Positions 24,816-37,639 are shown, numbered from the stretch's first letter. The stretch: DNA of 64,000 bases from Ascidia mentula (GCA_947561715.1 OX387197.1:17158266-17222265); one strand, 5' to 3'. The notes: generated from the letters alone by a model not told the origin. Numbers and translations are program-made.

Positions 24816-25015
24816 CTTAACAGTGGGAGACATAGGCTGGACTCTGTTTTTTCGCGACCCACTTAACAATGGGCGAGATAGGGCCGAAGTAAAGACTGGG
24901 TGGGATAGGCTGGAATCTGTTTTATTCGCGACCCACTTAACAATGGGCGAGATAGGGCCGAAGTTAAGACGGGGTGGGATAGGCTGGACTCTGTTTTTTT
25001 CGAGCCCCAAGCCCA
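24816..25015 (+). repeat. 200-bp composite (left type, TTTTATT)
   Basis: It carries GGAATCTG and TTTTATT in the 74-bp unit and is followed by GAGACAT rather than the usual GAGATAT short unit. Confidence 0.92.
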
Positions 25016-25396
25016 CTTAACAATGGGAGACATAGGCTGGACTCTGTTTTTTTCGCAACCAACTTAACAATGGGCGAGATAGGGCCGAAGTTAAGACTGG
25101 GTGGGATAAGCCGGACTCTGTTTTTTTCGAGCCCCAAGCCCACTAAACAATGGGAGACATAGGCTGGACTCTGTTTTTTTCGCGACCCACTTAACAATGG
25201 GCGAGATAGGGCCGAAGTTAAGACTGGGTGGGATAGGCTGGACTCTGTTTTTTTCGAGCCCCAAGCCCACTTAACAATGGGAGACATAGGCTGGACTCTC
25301 TTTTTTTCGCGACCCACTTAACAATGGGCGAGATAGGGCCGAAGTTAAGACTGGGTGGGATAGGCTGGACTCTGTTTTTTTCGAGCCCCAAGCCCA

Positions 25397-25449
25397 CTTA
25401 ACAAGGCGAGACATAGGCTGGACTCTGTTTTTTTCCAGCCCCAAGCCCA
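25397..25449 (+). repeat. S53 unit (AAGGCGAG, CCAGCC tail)
   Basis: Part of the first 2993-bp copy. Confidence 0.9.
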
Positions 25450-26846
25450 CTTAACAATAGGAGACATAGGCTGGACTCTGTTTTTCTCGCGACCCACTTA
25501 ACAATGGGCGAGATAGGGCCGAAGTTAAGACTGGGTGGGATAGGCTGGACTCTGTTTTTTTCGAGCCCCAAGCCCACTTAACAATGGGAGATATAGGCTG
25601 GACTCTGTTTTTTTCGCGACCCACTTAACAATGGGCGAGATAGGGCTGAAGTTAAGACTGGGTGGGATAGGCTGGACTCTGTTTTTTTCGAGCCCCAAGC
25701 CCACTTAACAATGGGAGATATAGGCTGGACTCTGTTTTTTTCGCGACCCACTTAACAATGGGCGAGATAGGGCTGAAGTTAAGACTGGGTGGGATAGGCT
25801 GGACTCTGTTTTTTTCGAGCCCCAAGCCCACTTAACAATGGGAGACATAGGCTGGACTCTGTTTTTTTCGCGACCCACTTAACAATGGGCGAGATAGGGC
25901 CGAAGTAAAGACTGGGTGGGATAGGCTGGACTCTGTTTTTTTCGAGCCCCAAGCCCACTTAACAATGGGAGACATAGGCTGGACTCTGTTTTTTTCGCGA
26001 CCCACTTAACAATGGGCGAGATAGGGCCGAAGTAAAGACTGGGTGGGATAGGCTGGACTCTGTTTTTTTCGAGCCCCAAGCCCACTTAACAATGGTAGAC
26101 ATAGGCTGGACTCTGTTTTTTTCGAGACCCACTTAACAATGGGCGAGATAGGGTCGAAGTTAAGACTGGGTGGGATAGGCTGGACTCTGGTTTTTTCGAG
26201 CCCCAAGCCCACTTAACAATGGGAGACATAGGCTGGACTCTGTTTTTTTCGAGACCCACTTAACAATGGGCGAGATAGGGCCGAAGTTTAGACTGGGTGG
26301 GATAGGCTGGACTCTGTTTTTTTCGAGCCCCAAGCCCACTTAACAATGGGAGACATAGGCTGGACTCTGTTTTTTTCGCAACCAACTTAACAATGGGCGA
26401 GATAGGGCCGAAGTTAAGACTGGGTGGGATAAGCCGGACTCTGTTTTTTTCGAGCCCCAAGCCCACTAAACAATGGGAGACATAGGCTGGACTCTGTTTT
26501 TTTCGCGACCCACTTAACAATGGGCGAGATAGGGCCGAAGTTAAGACTGGGTGGGATAGGCTGGACTCTGTTTTTTTCGAGCCCCAAGCCCACTTAACAA
26601 TGGGAGACATAGGCTGGACTCTGTTTTTTTCGCGACCCACTTAACAATGGGCGAGATAGGGCCGAAGTTTAGACTGGGTGGGATAGGCTGGACTCTGTTT
26701 TTTTCGAGCCCCAAGCCCACTTAACAATGGGAGACATAGGCTGGACTCTGTTTTTTTCGCCACCAACTTAACAATGGGCGAGATAGGGCCGAAGTTAAGA
26801 CTGGTTGGGATAGGCCGGACTCTGTTTTTTTCGAGCCCCAAGCCCA

Positions 26847-27046
26847 CTTAACAGTGGGAGACATAGGCTGGACTCTGTTTTTTCGCGACCCACTTAACAA
26901 TGGGCGAGATAGGGCCGAAGTAAAGACTGGGTGGGATAGGCTGGACTCTGTTTTATTCGCGACCCACTTAACAATGGGCGAGATAGGGCCGAAGTTAAGA
27001 CGGGGTGGGATAGGCTGGACTCTGTTTTTTTCGAGCCCCAAGCCCA
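26847..27046 (+). repeat. 200-bp composite (left type, TTTTATT)
   Basis: TTTTATT and GACGGGGTGGG present; the preceding long unit has GGCCGGACTCTG. Confidence 0.92.
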
Positions 27047-27808
27047 CTTAACAATGGGAGATATAGGCTGGACTCTGATTTTTTCGCGACCCACTTAACA
27101 ATGGGCGAGATAGGGCTGAAGTTAAGACTGGGTGGGATAGGCTGGACTCTGTTTTTTTCGAGCCCCAAGCCCACTTAACAATGGGAGACATAGGCTGGAC
27201 TCTGTTTTTTTCGCGACCCACTTAACAATGGGCGAGATAGGGCCGAAGTAAAGACTGGGTGGGATAGGCTGGACTCTGTTTTTTTCGAGCCCCAAGCCCA
27301 CTTAACAATGGGAGACATAGGCTGGACTCTGTTTTTTTCGAGACCCACTTAACAATGGGCGAGATAGGGTCGAAGTTAAGACTGGGTGGGATAGGCTGGA
27401 CTCTGGTTTTTTCGAGCCCCAAGCCCACTTAACAATGGGAGACATAGGCTGGACTCTGTTTTTTTCGCGACCCACTTAACAATGGGCGAGATAGGGCCGA
27501 AGTAAAGACTGGGTGGGATAGGCTGGACTCTGTTTTTTTCGAGCCCCAAGCCCACTTAACAATGGGAGACATAGGCTGGACTCTGTTTTTTTCGCGACCC
27601 ACTTAACAATGGGCGAGATAGGGCCGAAGTTTAGACTGGGTGGGATAGGCTGGACTCTGTTTTTTTCGAGCCCCAAGCCCACTTAACAATGGGAGACATA
27701 GGCTGGACTCTGTTTTTTTCGCCACCAACTTAACAATGGGCGAGATAGGGCCGAAGTTAAGACTGGTTGGGATAGGCTGGACTCTGTTTTTTTCGAGCCC
27801 CAAGCCCA

Positions 27809-28008
27809 CTTAACAGTGGGAGACATAGGCTGGACTCTGTTTTTTCGCGACCCACTTAACAATGGGCGAGATAGGGCCGAAGTAAAGACTGGGTGGGATA
27901 GGCTGGAATCTGTTTTATTCGCGACCCACTTAACAATGGGCGAGATAGGGCCGAAGTTAAGACGGGGTGGGATAGGCTGGACTCTGTTTTTTTCGAGCCC
28001 CAAGCCCA
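27809..28008 (+). repeat. 200-bp composite (left type, TTTTATT)
   Basis: Shares GGAATCTG with 24816, of which it is the 2993-bp-offset copy. Confidence 0.92.
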
Positions 28009-28389
28009 CTTAACAATGGGAGACATAGGCTGGACTCTGTTTTTTTCGCAACCAACTTAACAATGGGCGAGATAGGGCCGAAGTTAAGACTGGGTGGGAT
28101 AAGCCGGACTCTGTTTTTTTCGAGCCCCAAGCCCACTAAACAATGGGAGACATAGGCTGGACTCTGTTTTTTTCGCGACCCACTTAACAATGGGCGAGAT
28201 AGGGCCGAAGTTAAGACTGGGTGGGATAGGCTGGACTCTGTTTTTTTCGAGCCCCAAGCCCACTTAACAATGGGAGACATAGGCTGGACTCTCTTTTTTT
28301 CGCGACCCACTTAACAATGGGCGAGATAGGGCCGAAGTTAAGACTGGGTGGGATAGGCTGGACTCTGTTTTTTTCGAGCCCCAAGCCCA

Positions 28390-28442
28390 CTTAACAAGGC
28401 GAGACATAGGCTGGACTCTGTTTTTTTCCAGCCCCAAGCCCA
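28390..28442 (+). repeat. S53 unit (AAGGCGAG, CCAGCC tail)
   Basis: 2993-bp-offset copy; the last AAGGCGAG unit in the window. Confidence 0.9.
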
Positions 28443-29442
28443 CTTAACAATAGGAGACATAGGCTGGACTCTGTTTTTCTCGCGACCCACTTAACAATGG
28501 GCGAGATAGGGCCGAAGTTAAGACTGGGTGGGATAGGCTGGACTCTGTTTTTTTCGAGCCCCAAGCCCACTTAACAATGGGAGATATAGGCTGGACTCTG
28601 TTTTTTTCGCGACCCACTTAACAATGGGCGAGATAGGGCTGAAGTTAAGACTGGGTGGGATAGGCTGGACTCTGTTTTTTTCGAGCCCCAAGCCCACTTA
28701 ACAATGGGAGATATAGGCTGGACTCTGTTTTTTTCGCGACCCACTTAACAATGGGCGAGATAGGGCTGAAGTTAAGACTGGGTGGGATAGGCTGGACTCT
28801 GTTTTTTTCGAGCCCCAAGCCCACTTAACAATGGGAGACATAGGCTGGACTCTGTTTTTTTCGCGACCCACTTAACAATGGGCGAGATAGGGCCGAAGTA
28901 AAGACTGGGTGGGATAGGCTGGACTCTGTTTTTTTCGAGCCCCAAGCCCACTTAACAATGGGAGACATAGGCTGGACTCTGTTTTTTTCGCGACCCACTT
29001 AACAATGGGCGAGATAGGGCCGAAGTAAAGACTGGGTGGGATAGGCTGGACTCTGTTTTTTTCGAGCCCCAAGCCCACTTAACAATGGTAGACATAGGCT
29101 GGACTCTGTTTTTTTCGAGACCCACTTAACAATGGGCGAGATAGGGTCGAAGTTAAGACTGGGTGGGATAGGCTGGACTCTGGTTTTTTCGAGCCCCAAG
29201 CCCACTTAACAATGGGAGACATAGGCTGGACTCTGTTTTTTTCGAGACCCACTTAACAATGGGCGAGATAGGGCCGAAGTTTAGACTGGGTGGGATAGGC
29301 TGGACTCTGTTTTTTTCGAGCCCCAAGCCCACTTAACAATGGGAGACATAGGCTGGACTCTGTTTTTTTCGCAACCAACTTAACAATGGGCGAGATAGGG
29401 CCGAAGTTAAGACTGGGTGGGATAAGCCGGACTCTGTTTTTT

Positions 29443-31039
29443 TCGAGCCCCAAGCCCACTAAACAATGGGAGACATAGGCTGGACTCTGTTTTTTTCGCG
29501 ACCCACTTAACAATGGGCGAGATAGGGCCGAAGTTAAGACTGGGTGGGATAGGCTGGACTCTGTTTTTTTCGAGCCCCAAGCCCACTTAACAATGGGAGA
29601 CATAGGCTGGACTCTGTTTTTTTCGCGACCCACTTAACAATGGGCGAGATAGGGCCGAAGTTTAGACTGGGTGGGATAGGCTGGACTCTGTTTTTTTCGA
29701 GCCCCAAGCCCACTTAACAATGGGAGACATAGGCTGGACTCTGTTTTTTTCGCCACCAACTTAACAATGGGCGAGATAGGGCCGAAGTTAAGACTGGTTG
29801 GGATAGGCCGGACTCTGTTTTTTTCGAGCCCCAAGCCCACTTAACAGTGGGAGACATAGGCTGGACTCTGTTTTTTCGCGACCCACTTAACAATGGGCGA
29901 GATAGGGCCGAAGTAAAGACTGGGTGGGATAGGCTGGACTCTGTTTTATTCGCGACCCACTTAACAATGGGCGAGATAGGGCCGAAGTTAAGACGGGGTG
30001 GGATAGGCTGGACTCTGTTTTTTTCGAGCCCCAAGCCCACTTAACAATGGGAGATATAGGCTGGACTCTGATTTTTTCGCGACCCACTTAACAATGGGCG
30101 AGATAGGGCTGAAGTTAAGACTGGGTGGGATAGGCTGGACTCTGTTTTTTTCGAGCCCCAAGCCCACTTAACAATGGGAGACATAGGCTGGACTCTGTTT
30201 TTTTCGCGACCCACTTAACAATGGGCGAGATAGGGCCGAAGTAAAGACTGGGTGGGATAGGCTGGACTCTGTTTTTTTCGAGCCCCAAGCCCACTTAACA
30301 ATGGGAGACATAGGCTGGACTCTGTTTTTTTCGAGACCCACTTAACAATGGGCGAGATAGGGTCGAAGTTAAGACTGGGTGGGATAGGCTGGACTCTGGT
30401 TTTTTCGAGCCCCAAGCCCACTTAACAATGGGAGACATAGGCTGGACTCTGTTTTTTTCGAGACCCACTTAACAATGGGCGAGATAGGGCCGAAGTTTAG
30501 ACTGGGTGGGATAGGATGGACTCTGTTTTTTTCGAGCCCCAAGCCCACTTAACAATGGGAGACATAGGCTGGACTCTGTTTTTTTCGCAACCAACTTAAC
30601 AATGGGCGAGATAGGGCCGAAGATAAGACTGGGTGGGATAAGCCGGACTGTGTTTTTTTCGAGCCCCAAGCCCACTAAACAATGGGAGACATAGGCTGGA
30701 CTCTGTTTTTTTCGCGACCCACTTAACAATGGGCGAGATAGGGCCGAAGTTAAGACTGGGTGGGATAAGCCGGACTGTGTTTTTTTCGAGCCCCAAGCCC
30801 ACTAAACAATGGGAGACATAGGCTGGACTCTGTTTTTTTCGCGACCCACTTAACAATGGGCGAGATAGGGCCGAAGTTAAGACTGGGTGGGATAAGCCGG
30901 ACTCTGTTTTTTTCGAGCCCCAAGCCCACTTAACAATGGGAGACATAGGCTGGACTCTGTTTTTTTCGAGACCCACTTAACAATGGGCGAGATAGGGTCG
31001 AAGTTAAGACTGGGTGGGATAGGCTGGACTCTGGTTTTT
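29443..31039 (+). repeat. 1597-bp higher-order repeat, copy 1
   Basis: First of three tandem copies. The length equals 12 monomers plus one composite (1524+73). Its left part overlaps the end of the 2993-bp block, so this unit arose from material already duplicated at that larger scale. Confidence 0.88.
29840..30039 (+). repeat. 200-bp composite (left type, TTTTATT)
   Basis: 2993-bp-offset copy of 26847 and first of the three in the 1597-bp triplet. Confidence 0.92.
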
Positions 31040-32636
31040 TCGAGCCCCAAGCCCACTAAACAATGGGAGACATAGGCTGGACTCTGTTTTTTTCGCGACC
31101 CACTTAACAATGGGCGAGATAGGGCCGAAGTTAAGACTGGGTGGGATAGGCTGGACTCTGTTTTTTTCGAGCCCCAAGCCCACTTAACAATGGGAGACAT
31201 AGGCTGGACTCTGTTTTTTTCGCGACCCACTTAACAATGGGCGAGATAGGGCCGAAGTTTAGACTGGGTGGGATAGGCTGGACTCTGTTTTTTTCGAGCC
31301 CCAAGCCCACTTAACAATGGGAGACATAGGCTGGACTCTGTTTTTTTCGCCACCAACTTAACAATGGGCGAGATAGGGCCGAAGTTAAGACTGGTTGGGA
31401 TAGGCCGGACTCTGTTTTTTTCGAGCCCCAAGCCCACTTAACAGTGGGAGACATAGGCTGGACTCTGTTTTTTCGCGACCCACTTAACAATGGGCGAGAT
31501 AGGGCCGAAGTAAAGACTGGGTGGGATAGGCTGGACTCTGTTTTATTCGCGACCCACTTAACAATGGGCGAGATAGGGCCGAAGTTAAGACGGGGTGGGA
31601 TAGGCTGGACTCTGTTTTTTTCGAGCCCCAAGCCCACTTAACAATGGGAGATATAGGCTGGACTCTGATTTTTTCGCGACCCACTTAACAATGGGCGAGA
31701 TAGGGCTGAAGTTAAGACTGGGTGGGATAGGCTGGACTCTGTTTTTTTCGAGCCCCAAGCCCACTTAACAATGGGAGACATAGGCTGGACTCTGTTTTTT
31801 TCGCGACCCACTTAACAATGGGCGAGATAGGGCCGAAGTAAAGACTGGGTGGGATAGGCTGGACTCTGTTTTTTTCGAGCCCCAAGCCCACTTAACAATG
31901 GGAGACATAGGCTGGACTCTGTTTTTTTCGAGACCCACTTAACAATGGGCGAGATAGGGTCGAAGTTAAGACTGGGTGGGATAGGCTGGACTCTGGTTTT
32001 TTCGAGCCCCAAGCCCACTTAACAATGGGAGACATAGGCTGGACTCTGTTTTTTTCGAGACCCACTTAACAATGGGCGAGATAGGGCCGAAGTTTAGACT
32101 GGGTGGGATAGGATGGACTCTGTTTTTTTCGAGCCCCAAGCCCACTTAACAATGGGAGACATAGGCTGGACTCTGTTTTTTTCGCAACCAACTTAACAAT
32201 GGGCGAGATAGGGCCGAAGATAAGACTGGGTGGGATAAGCCGGACTGTGTTTTTTTCGAGCCCCAAGCCCACTAAACAATGGGAGACATAGGCTGGACTC
32301 TGTTTTTTTCGCGACCCACTTAACAATGGGCGAGATAGGGCCGAAGTTAAGACTGGGTGGGATAAGCCGGACTGTGTTTTTTTCGAGCCCCAAGCCCACT
32401 AAACAATGGGAGACATAGGCTGGACTCTGTTTTTTTCGCGACCCACTTAACAATGGGCGAGATAGGGCCGAAGTTAAGACTGGGTGGGATAAGCCGGACT
32501 CTGTTTTTTTCGAGCCCCAAGCCCACTTAACAATGGGAGACATAGGCTGGACTCTGTTTTTTTCGAGACCCACTTAACAATGGGCGAGATAGGGTCGAAG
32601 TTAAGACTGGGTGGGATAGGCTGGACTCTGGTTTTT
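31040..32636 (+). repeat. 1597-bp higher-order repeat, copy 2
   Basis: Middle copy, with its composite at 31437-31636. It shares the variants GAAGATAAGAC and CCGGACTGTG with both neighbours. I noticed no differences between copies. Confidence 0.88.
31437..31636 (+). repeat. 200-bp composite (left type, TTTTATT)
   Basis: Second of the 1597-bp triplet. Confidence 0.92.
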
Positions 32637-34233
32637 TCGAGCCCCAAGCCCACTAAACAATGGGAGACATAGGCTGGACTCTGTTTTTTTCGCGACCCAC
32701 TTAACAATGGGCGAGATAGGGCCGAAGTTAAGACTGGGTGGGATAGGCTGGACTCTGTTTTTTTCGAGCCCCAAGCCCACTTAACAATGGGAGACATAGG
32801 CTGGACTCTGTTTTTTTCGCGACCCACTTAACAATGGGCGAGATAGGGCCGAAGTTTAGACTGGGTGGGATAGGCTGGACTCTGTTTTTTTCGAGCCCCA
32901 AGCCCACTTAACAATGGGAGACATAGGCTGGACTCTGTTTTTTTCGCCACCAACTTAACAATGGGCGAGATAGGGCCGAAGTTAAGACTGGTTGGGATAG
33001 GCCGGACTCTGTTTTTTTCGAGCCCCAAGCCCACTTAACAGTGGGAGACATAGGCTGGACTCTGTTTTTTCGCGACCCACTTAACAATGGGCGAGATAGG
33101 GCCGAAGTAAAGACTGGGTGGGATAGGCTGGACTCTGTTTTATTCGCGACCCACTTAACAATGGGCGAGATAGGGCCGAAGTTAAGACGGGGTGGGATAG
33201 GCTGGACTCTGTTTTTTTCGAGCCCCAAGCCCACTTAACAATGGGAGATATAGGCTGGACTCTGATTTTTTCGCGACCCACTTAACAATGGGCGAGATAG
33301 GGCTGAAGTTAAGACTGGGTGGGATAGGCTGGACTCTGTTTTTTTCGAGCCCCAAGCCCACTTAACAATGGGAGACATAGGCTGGACTCTGTTTTTTTCG
33401 CGACCCACTTAACAATGGGCGAGATAGGGCCGAAGTAAAGACTGGGTGGGATAGGCTGGACTCTGTTTTTTTCGAGCCCCAAGCCCACTTAACAATGGGA
33501 GACATAGGCTGGACTCTGTTTTTTTCGAGACCCACTTAACAATGGGCGAGATAGGGTCGAAGTTAAGACTGGGTGGGATAGGCTGGACTCTGGTTTTTTC
33601 GAGCCCCAAGCCCACTTAACAATGGGAGACATAGGCTGGACTCTGTTTTTTTCGAGACCCACTTAACAATGGGCGAGATAGGGCCGAAGTTTAGACTGGG
33701 TGGGATAGGATGGACTCTGTTTTTTTCGAGCCCCAAGCCCACTTAACAATGGGAGACATAGGCTGGACTCTGTTTTTTTCGCAACCAACTTAACAATGGG
33801 CGAGATAGGGCCGAAGATAAGACTGGGTGGGATAAGCCGGACTGTGTTTTTTTCGAGCCCCAAGCCCACTAAACAATGGGAGACATAGGCTGGACTCTGT
33901 TTTTTTCGCGACCCACTTAACAATGGGCGAGATAGGGCCGAAGTTAAGACTGGGTGGGATAAGCCGGACTGTGTTTTTTTCGAGCCCCAAGCCCACTAAA
34001 CAATGGGAGACATAGGCTGGACTCTGTTTTTTTCGCGACCCACTTAACAATGGGCGAGATAGGGCCGAAGTTAAGACTGGGTGGGATAAGCCGGACTCTG
34101 TTTTTTTCGAGCCCCAAGCCCACTTAACAATGGGAGACATAGGCTGGACTCTGTTTTTTTCGAGACCCACTTAACAATGGGCGAGATAGGGTCGAAGTTA
34201 AGACTGGGTGGGATAGGCTGGACTCTGGTTTTT
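32637..34233 (+). repeat. 1597-bp higher-order repeat, copy 3
   Basis: Third copy, with its composite at 33034-33233. The match ends where this copy is followed by CACTTAACAATGGG, whereas copies 1 and 2 are followed by CACTAAACAATGGG. Confidence 0.88.
33034..33233 (+). repeat. 200-bp composite (left type, TTTTATT)
   Basis: Third of the 1597-bp triplet and the last complete TTTTATT composite in the window. Confidence 0.92.
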
Positions 34234-34636
34234 TCGAGCCCCAAGCCCACTTAACAATGGGAGACATAGGCTGGACTCTGTTTTTTTCGAGACCCACTTA
34301 ACAATGGGCGAGATAGGGCCGAAGTTAAGACTGGGTGGGATAAGCCGGACTCTGTTTTTTTCGAGCCCCAAGCCCACTTAACAATGGGAGACATAGGCTG
34401 GACTCTGTTTTTTTCGAGACCCACTTAACAATGGGCGAGATAGGGTCGAAGTTAAGACTGGGTGGGATAGGCTGGACTCTGGTTTTTTCGAGCCCCAAGC
34501 CCTCTTAACAATGGGAGACATAGGCTGGACTCTGTTTTTTTCGAGCCCCAAGCCCACTTAACAATGGGAGATATAGGCTGGACTCTGTTTTTTTCGCGAC
34601 CCACTTAACAATGGGCGAGATAGGGCTGAAGTTAAG
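33113..34636 (+). repeat. 1524-bp tandem duplication, copy 1
   Basis: The segment recurs at an offset of exactly 12 monomers. It overlaps the third 1597-bp copy and extends beyond it. It includes the 53-bp unit at 34504, whose preceding tail ends in CCCT. Boundaries are approximate. Confidence 0.78.
34504..34556 (+). repeat. S53 unit after CCCT tail
   Basis: A normal short body with a normal long tail. The unit before it ends CCCT rather than CCCA, a marker shared with 36028, 38186, 41433 and 42957. Confidence 0.9.
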
Positions 34637-34677
34637 ACTGGGTGGGATAGGCTGGACTCTGTTTTATTCGCGACCCA
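34604..34677 (+). repeat. Isolated L74 unit with TTTTATT
   Basis: A GGGCTGAAG long body with TTTTATT and a short tail, followed by GACGGGGTGGG. It looks like a left-type composite whose left half has been replaced. Confidence 0.9.
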
Positions 34678-36160
34678 CTTAACAATGGGCGAGATAGGGC
34701 CGAAGTTAAGACGGGGTGGGATAGGCTGGACTCTGTTTTTTTCGAGCCCCAAGCCCACTTAACAATGGGAGATATAGGCTGGACTCTGATTTTTTCGCGA
34801 CCCACTTAAAAATGGGCGAGATAGGGCTGAAGTTAAGACTGGGTGGGATAGGCTGGACTCTGTTTTTTTCGAGCCCCAAGCCCACTTAACAATGGGAGAC
34901 ATAGGCTGGACTCTGTTTTTTTCGCGACCCACTTAACAATGGGCGAGATAGGGCCGAAGTAAAGACTGGGTGGGATAGGCTGGACTCTGTTTTTTTCGAG
35001 CCCCAAGCCCACTTAACAATGGGAGACATAGGCTGGACTCTGTTTTTTTCGAGACCCACTTAACAATGGGCGAGATAGGGTCGAAGTTAAGACTGGGTGG
35101 GATAGGCTGGACTCTGGTTTTTTCGAGCCCCAAGCCCACTTAACAATGGGAGACATAGGCTGGACTCTGTTTTTTTCGAGACCCACTTAACAATGGGCGA
35201 GATAGGGCCGAAGTTTAGACTGGGTGGGATAGGATGGACTCTGTTTTTTTCGAGCCCCAAGCCCACTTAACAATGGGAGACATAGGCTGGACTCTGTTTT
35301 TTTCGCAACCAACTTAACAATGGGCGAGATAGGGCCGAAGATAAGACTGGGTGGGATAAGCCGGACTGTGTTTTTTTCGAGCCCCAAGCCCACTAAACAA
35401 TGGGAGACATAGGCTGGACTCTGTTTTTTTCGCGACCCACTTAACAATGGGCGAGATAGGGCCGAAGTTAAGACTGGGTGGGATAAGCCGGACTGTGTTT
35501 TTTTCGAGCCCCAAGCCCACTAAACAATGGGAGACATAGGCTGGACTCTGTTTTTTTCGCGACCCACTTAACAATGGGCGAGATAGGGCCGAAGTTAAGA
35601 CTGGGTGGGATAAGCCGGACTCTGTTTTTTTCGAGCCCCAAGCCCACTTAACAATGGGAGACATAGGCTGGACTCTGTTTTTTTCGAGACCCACTTAACA
35701 ATGGGCGAGATAGGGTCGAAGTTAAGACTGGGTGGGATAGGCTGGACTCTGGTTTTTTCGAGCCCCAAGCCCACTTAACAATGGGAGACATAGGCTGGAC
35801 TCTGTTTTTTTCGAGACCCACTTAACAATGGGCGAGATAGGGCCGAAGTTAAGACTGGGTGGGATAAGCCGGACTCTGTTTTTTTCGAGCCCCAAGCCCA
35901 CTTAACAATGGGAGACATAGGCTGGACTCTGTTTTTTTCGAGACCCACTTAACAATGGGCGAGATAGGGTCGAAGTTAAGACTGGGTGGGATAGGCTGGA
36001 CTCTGGTTTTTTCGAGCCCCAAGCCCTCTTAACAATGGGAGACATAGGCTGGACTCTGTTTTTTTCGAGCCCCAAGCCCACTTAACAATGGGAGATATAG
36101 GCTGGACTCTGTTTTTTTCGCGACCCACTTAACAATGGGCGAGATAGGGCTGAAGTTAAG
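34637..36160 (+). repeat. 1524-bp tandem duplication, copy 2
   Basis: Second copy, with the 53-bp unit at 36028 preceded by the same CCCT tail. A private base is CTTAAAAATGGG near 34809. Confidence 0.78.
36028..36080 (+). repeat. S53 unit after CCCT tail
   Basis: 1524-bp-offset copy of 34504. Confidence 0.9.
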
Positions 36161-36810
36161 ACTGGGTGGGATAGGCTGGACTCTGTTTTTTTCGAGCCCC
36201 AAGCCCACTTAACAATGGGAGACATAGGCTGGACTCTGTTTTTTTCGCGACCCACTTAACAATGGGCGAGATAGGGCCGAAGTAAAGACTGGGTGGGATA
36301 GGCTGGACTCTCTTTTTTTCGAGCCCCAAGCCCACTTAACAATGGGAGACATAGGCTGGACTCTGTTTTTTTCGCGACCCACTTAACAATGGGCGAGATA
36401 GGGCCGAAGTAAAGACTGGGTGGGATAGGCTGGACTCTCTTTTTTTCGAGCCCCAAGCCCACTTAACAATGGGAGACATAGGCTGGACTCTGTTTTTTTC
36501 GCGACCCACTTAACAATGGGCGAGATAGGGCCGAAGTAAAGACTGGGTGGGATAGGCTGGACTCTGTTTTTTTCGAGCCCCAAGCCCACTTAACAATGGG
36601 AGACATAGGCTGGACTCTGTTTTTTTCGCAACCAACTTAACAATGGGCGAGATAGGGCCGAAGTTAAGACTGGGTGGGATAGGCTGGACTCTGTTTTTTT
36701 CGAGCCCCAAGCCCACTTAACAATGGGAGACATAGGCTGGACTCTGTTTTTTTCGCGACCCACTTAACAATGGGCGAGATAGGGCCGAAGTTTAGACTGG
36801 GTGAGTTAGG

Positions 36811-37639
36811 CTGGACTCTGTTTTTTTCGAGCCCCAAGCCCACTTAACAATGGGAGACATAGGCTGGACTCTGTTTTTTTCGCCACCAACTTAACAATGG
36901 GCGAGATAGGGCCGAAGTTAAAACTGGTTGGGATAGGCTGGACTCTGTTTTTTTCGAGCCCCAAGCCCACTTAACAGTGGGAGACATAGGCTGGACTCTG
37001 TTTTTTCGCGACCCACTTAACAATGGGCGAGATAGGGCCGAAGTAAAGACTGGGTGGGATAGGCTGGACTCTGTTTTTTTCGCGACCCACTTAACAATGG
37101 GCGAGATAGGGCCGAAGTTAAGACTGGGTGGGATAGGCTGGACTCTGTTTTTTTCGAGCCCCAAGCCCACTTAACAATGGGAGATATAGGCTGGACTCTG
37201 TTTTTTTCGCGACCCACTTAACAATGGGCGAGATAGGGCCGAAGTAAAGACTGGGTGGGATAGGCTGGACTCTGTTTTTTTCGAGCCCCAAGCCCACTTA
37301 ACAATGGGAGATATAGGCTGGACTCTGTTTTTTTCGAGACCCACTTAACAATGGGCGAGATAGGGTCGAAGTTAAGACTGGGTGGGATAGGCTGGACTCT
37401 GTTTTTTTCGAGCCCCAAGCCCACTTAACAATGGGAGACATAGGCTGGACTCTGTTTTTTTCGCAACCAACTTAACAATGGGCGAGATAGGGCCGAAGAT
37501 AAGACTGGGTGGGATAAGCCGGACTGTGTTTTTTTCGAGCCCCAAGCCCACTAAACAATGGGAGACATAGGCTGGACTCTGTTTTTTTCGCGACCCACTT
37601 AACAATGGGCGAGATAGGGCCGAAGTTAAGACTGGGTGG
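36811..37639 (+). repeat. Segment duplicated at 2031-bp offset, copy 1
   Basis: It matches 38842-39670. The offset equals 15 monomers plus 126 bp (one composite and one 53-bp unit). Boundaries were judged from GGGTGAGTTAGG on the left (absent in copy 2) and GATAAGCCGG versus GATAGGCTGG on the right. Confidence 0.75.
36970..37169 (+). repeat. 200-bp composite (right type)
   Basis: First composite with GACTGGGTGGG instead of GACGGGGTGGG in the last unit; T7 in the middle. Confidence 0.92.

Larger units (their letters stand above)
24430..27422 (+). repeat. 2993-bp higher-order repeat, copy 1
   Basis: It is duplicated in tandem at 27423-30415. The length equals 22 monomers plus 199 bp, which is two composites (73 each) and one 53-bp unit; all three are present. 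Both copies share the single-base markers AATGGTAGAC and GGAATCTG. Boundaries are approximate. Confidence 0.87.
27423..30415 (+). repeat. 2993-bp higher-order repeat, copy 2
   Basis: Second copy, with composites at 27809-28008 and 29840-30039 and the 53-bp unit at 28390-28442 exactly 2993 bp after their counterparts. I noticed no differences in the parts compared. Confidence 0.87.
33770..37460 (+). repeat. 3.7-kb segment duplicated at 6929-bp offset, copy 1
   Basis: It matches 40699-44389. The 6929-bp offset equals 51 monomers plus three composites (219), three 53-bp units (159) and one 74-bp unit (74), all of which can be counted between the copies. A few monomers near 36.4 kb differ. Confidence 0.78.
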
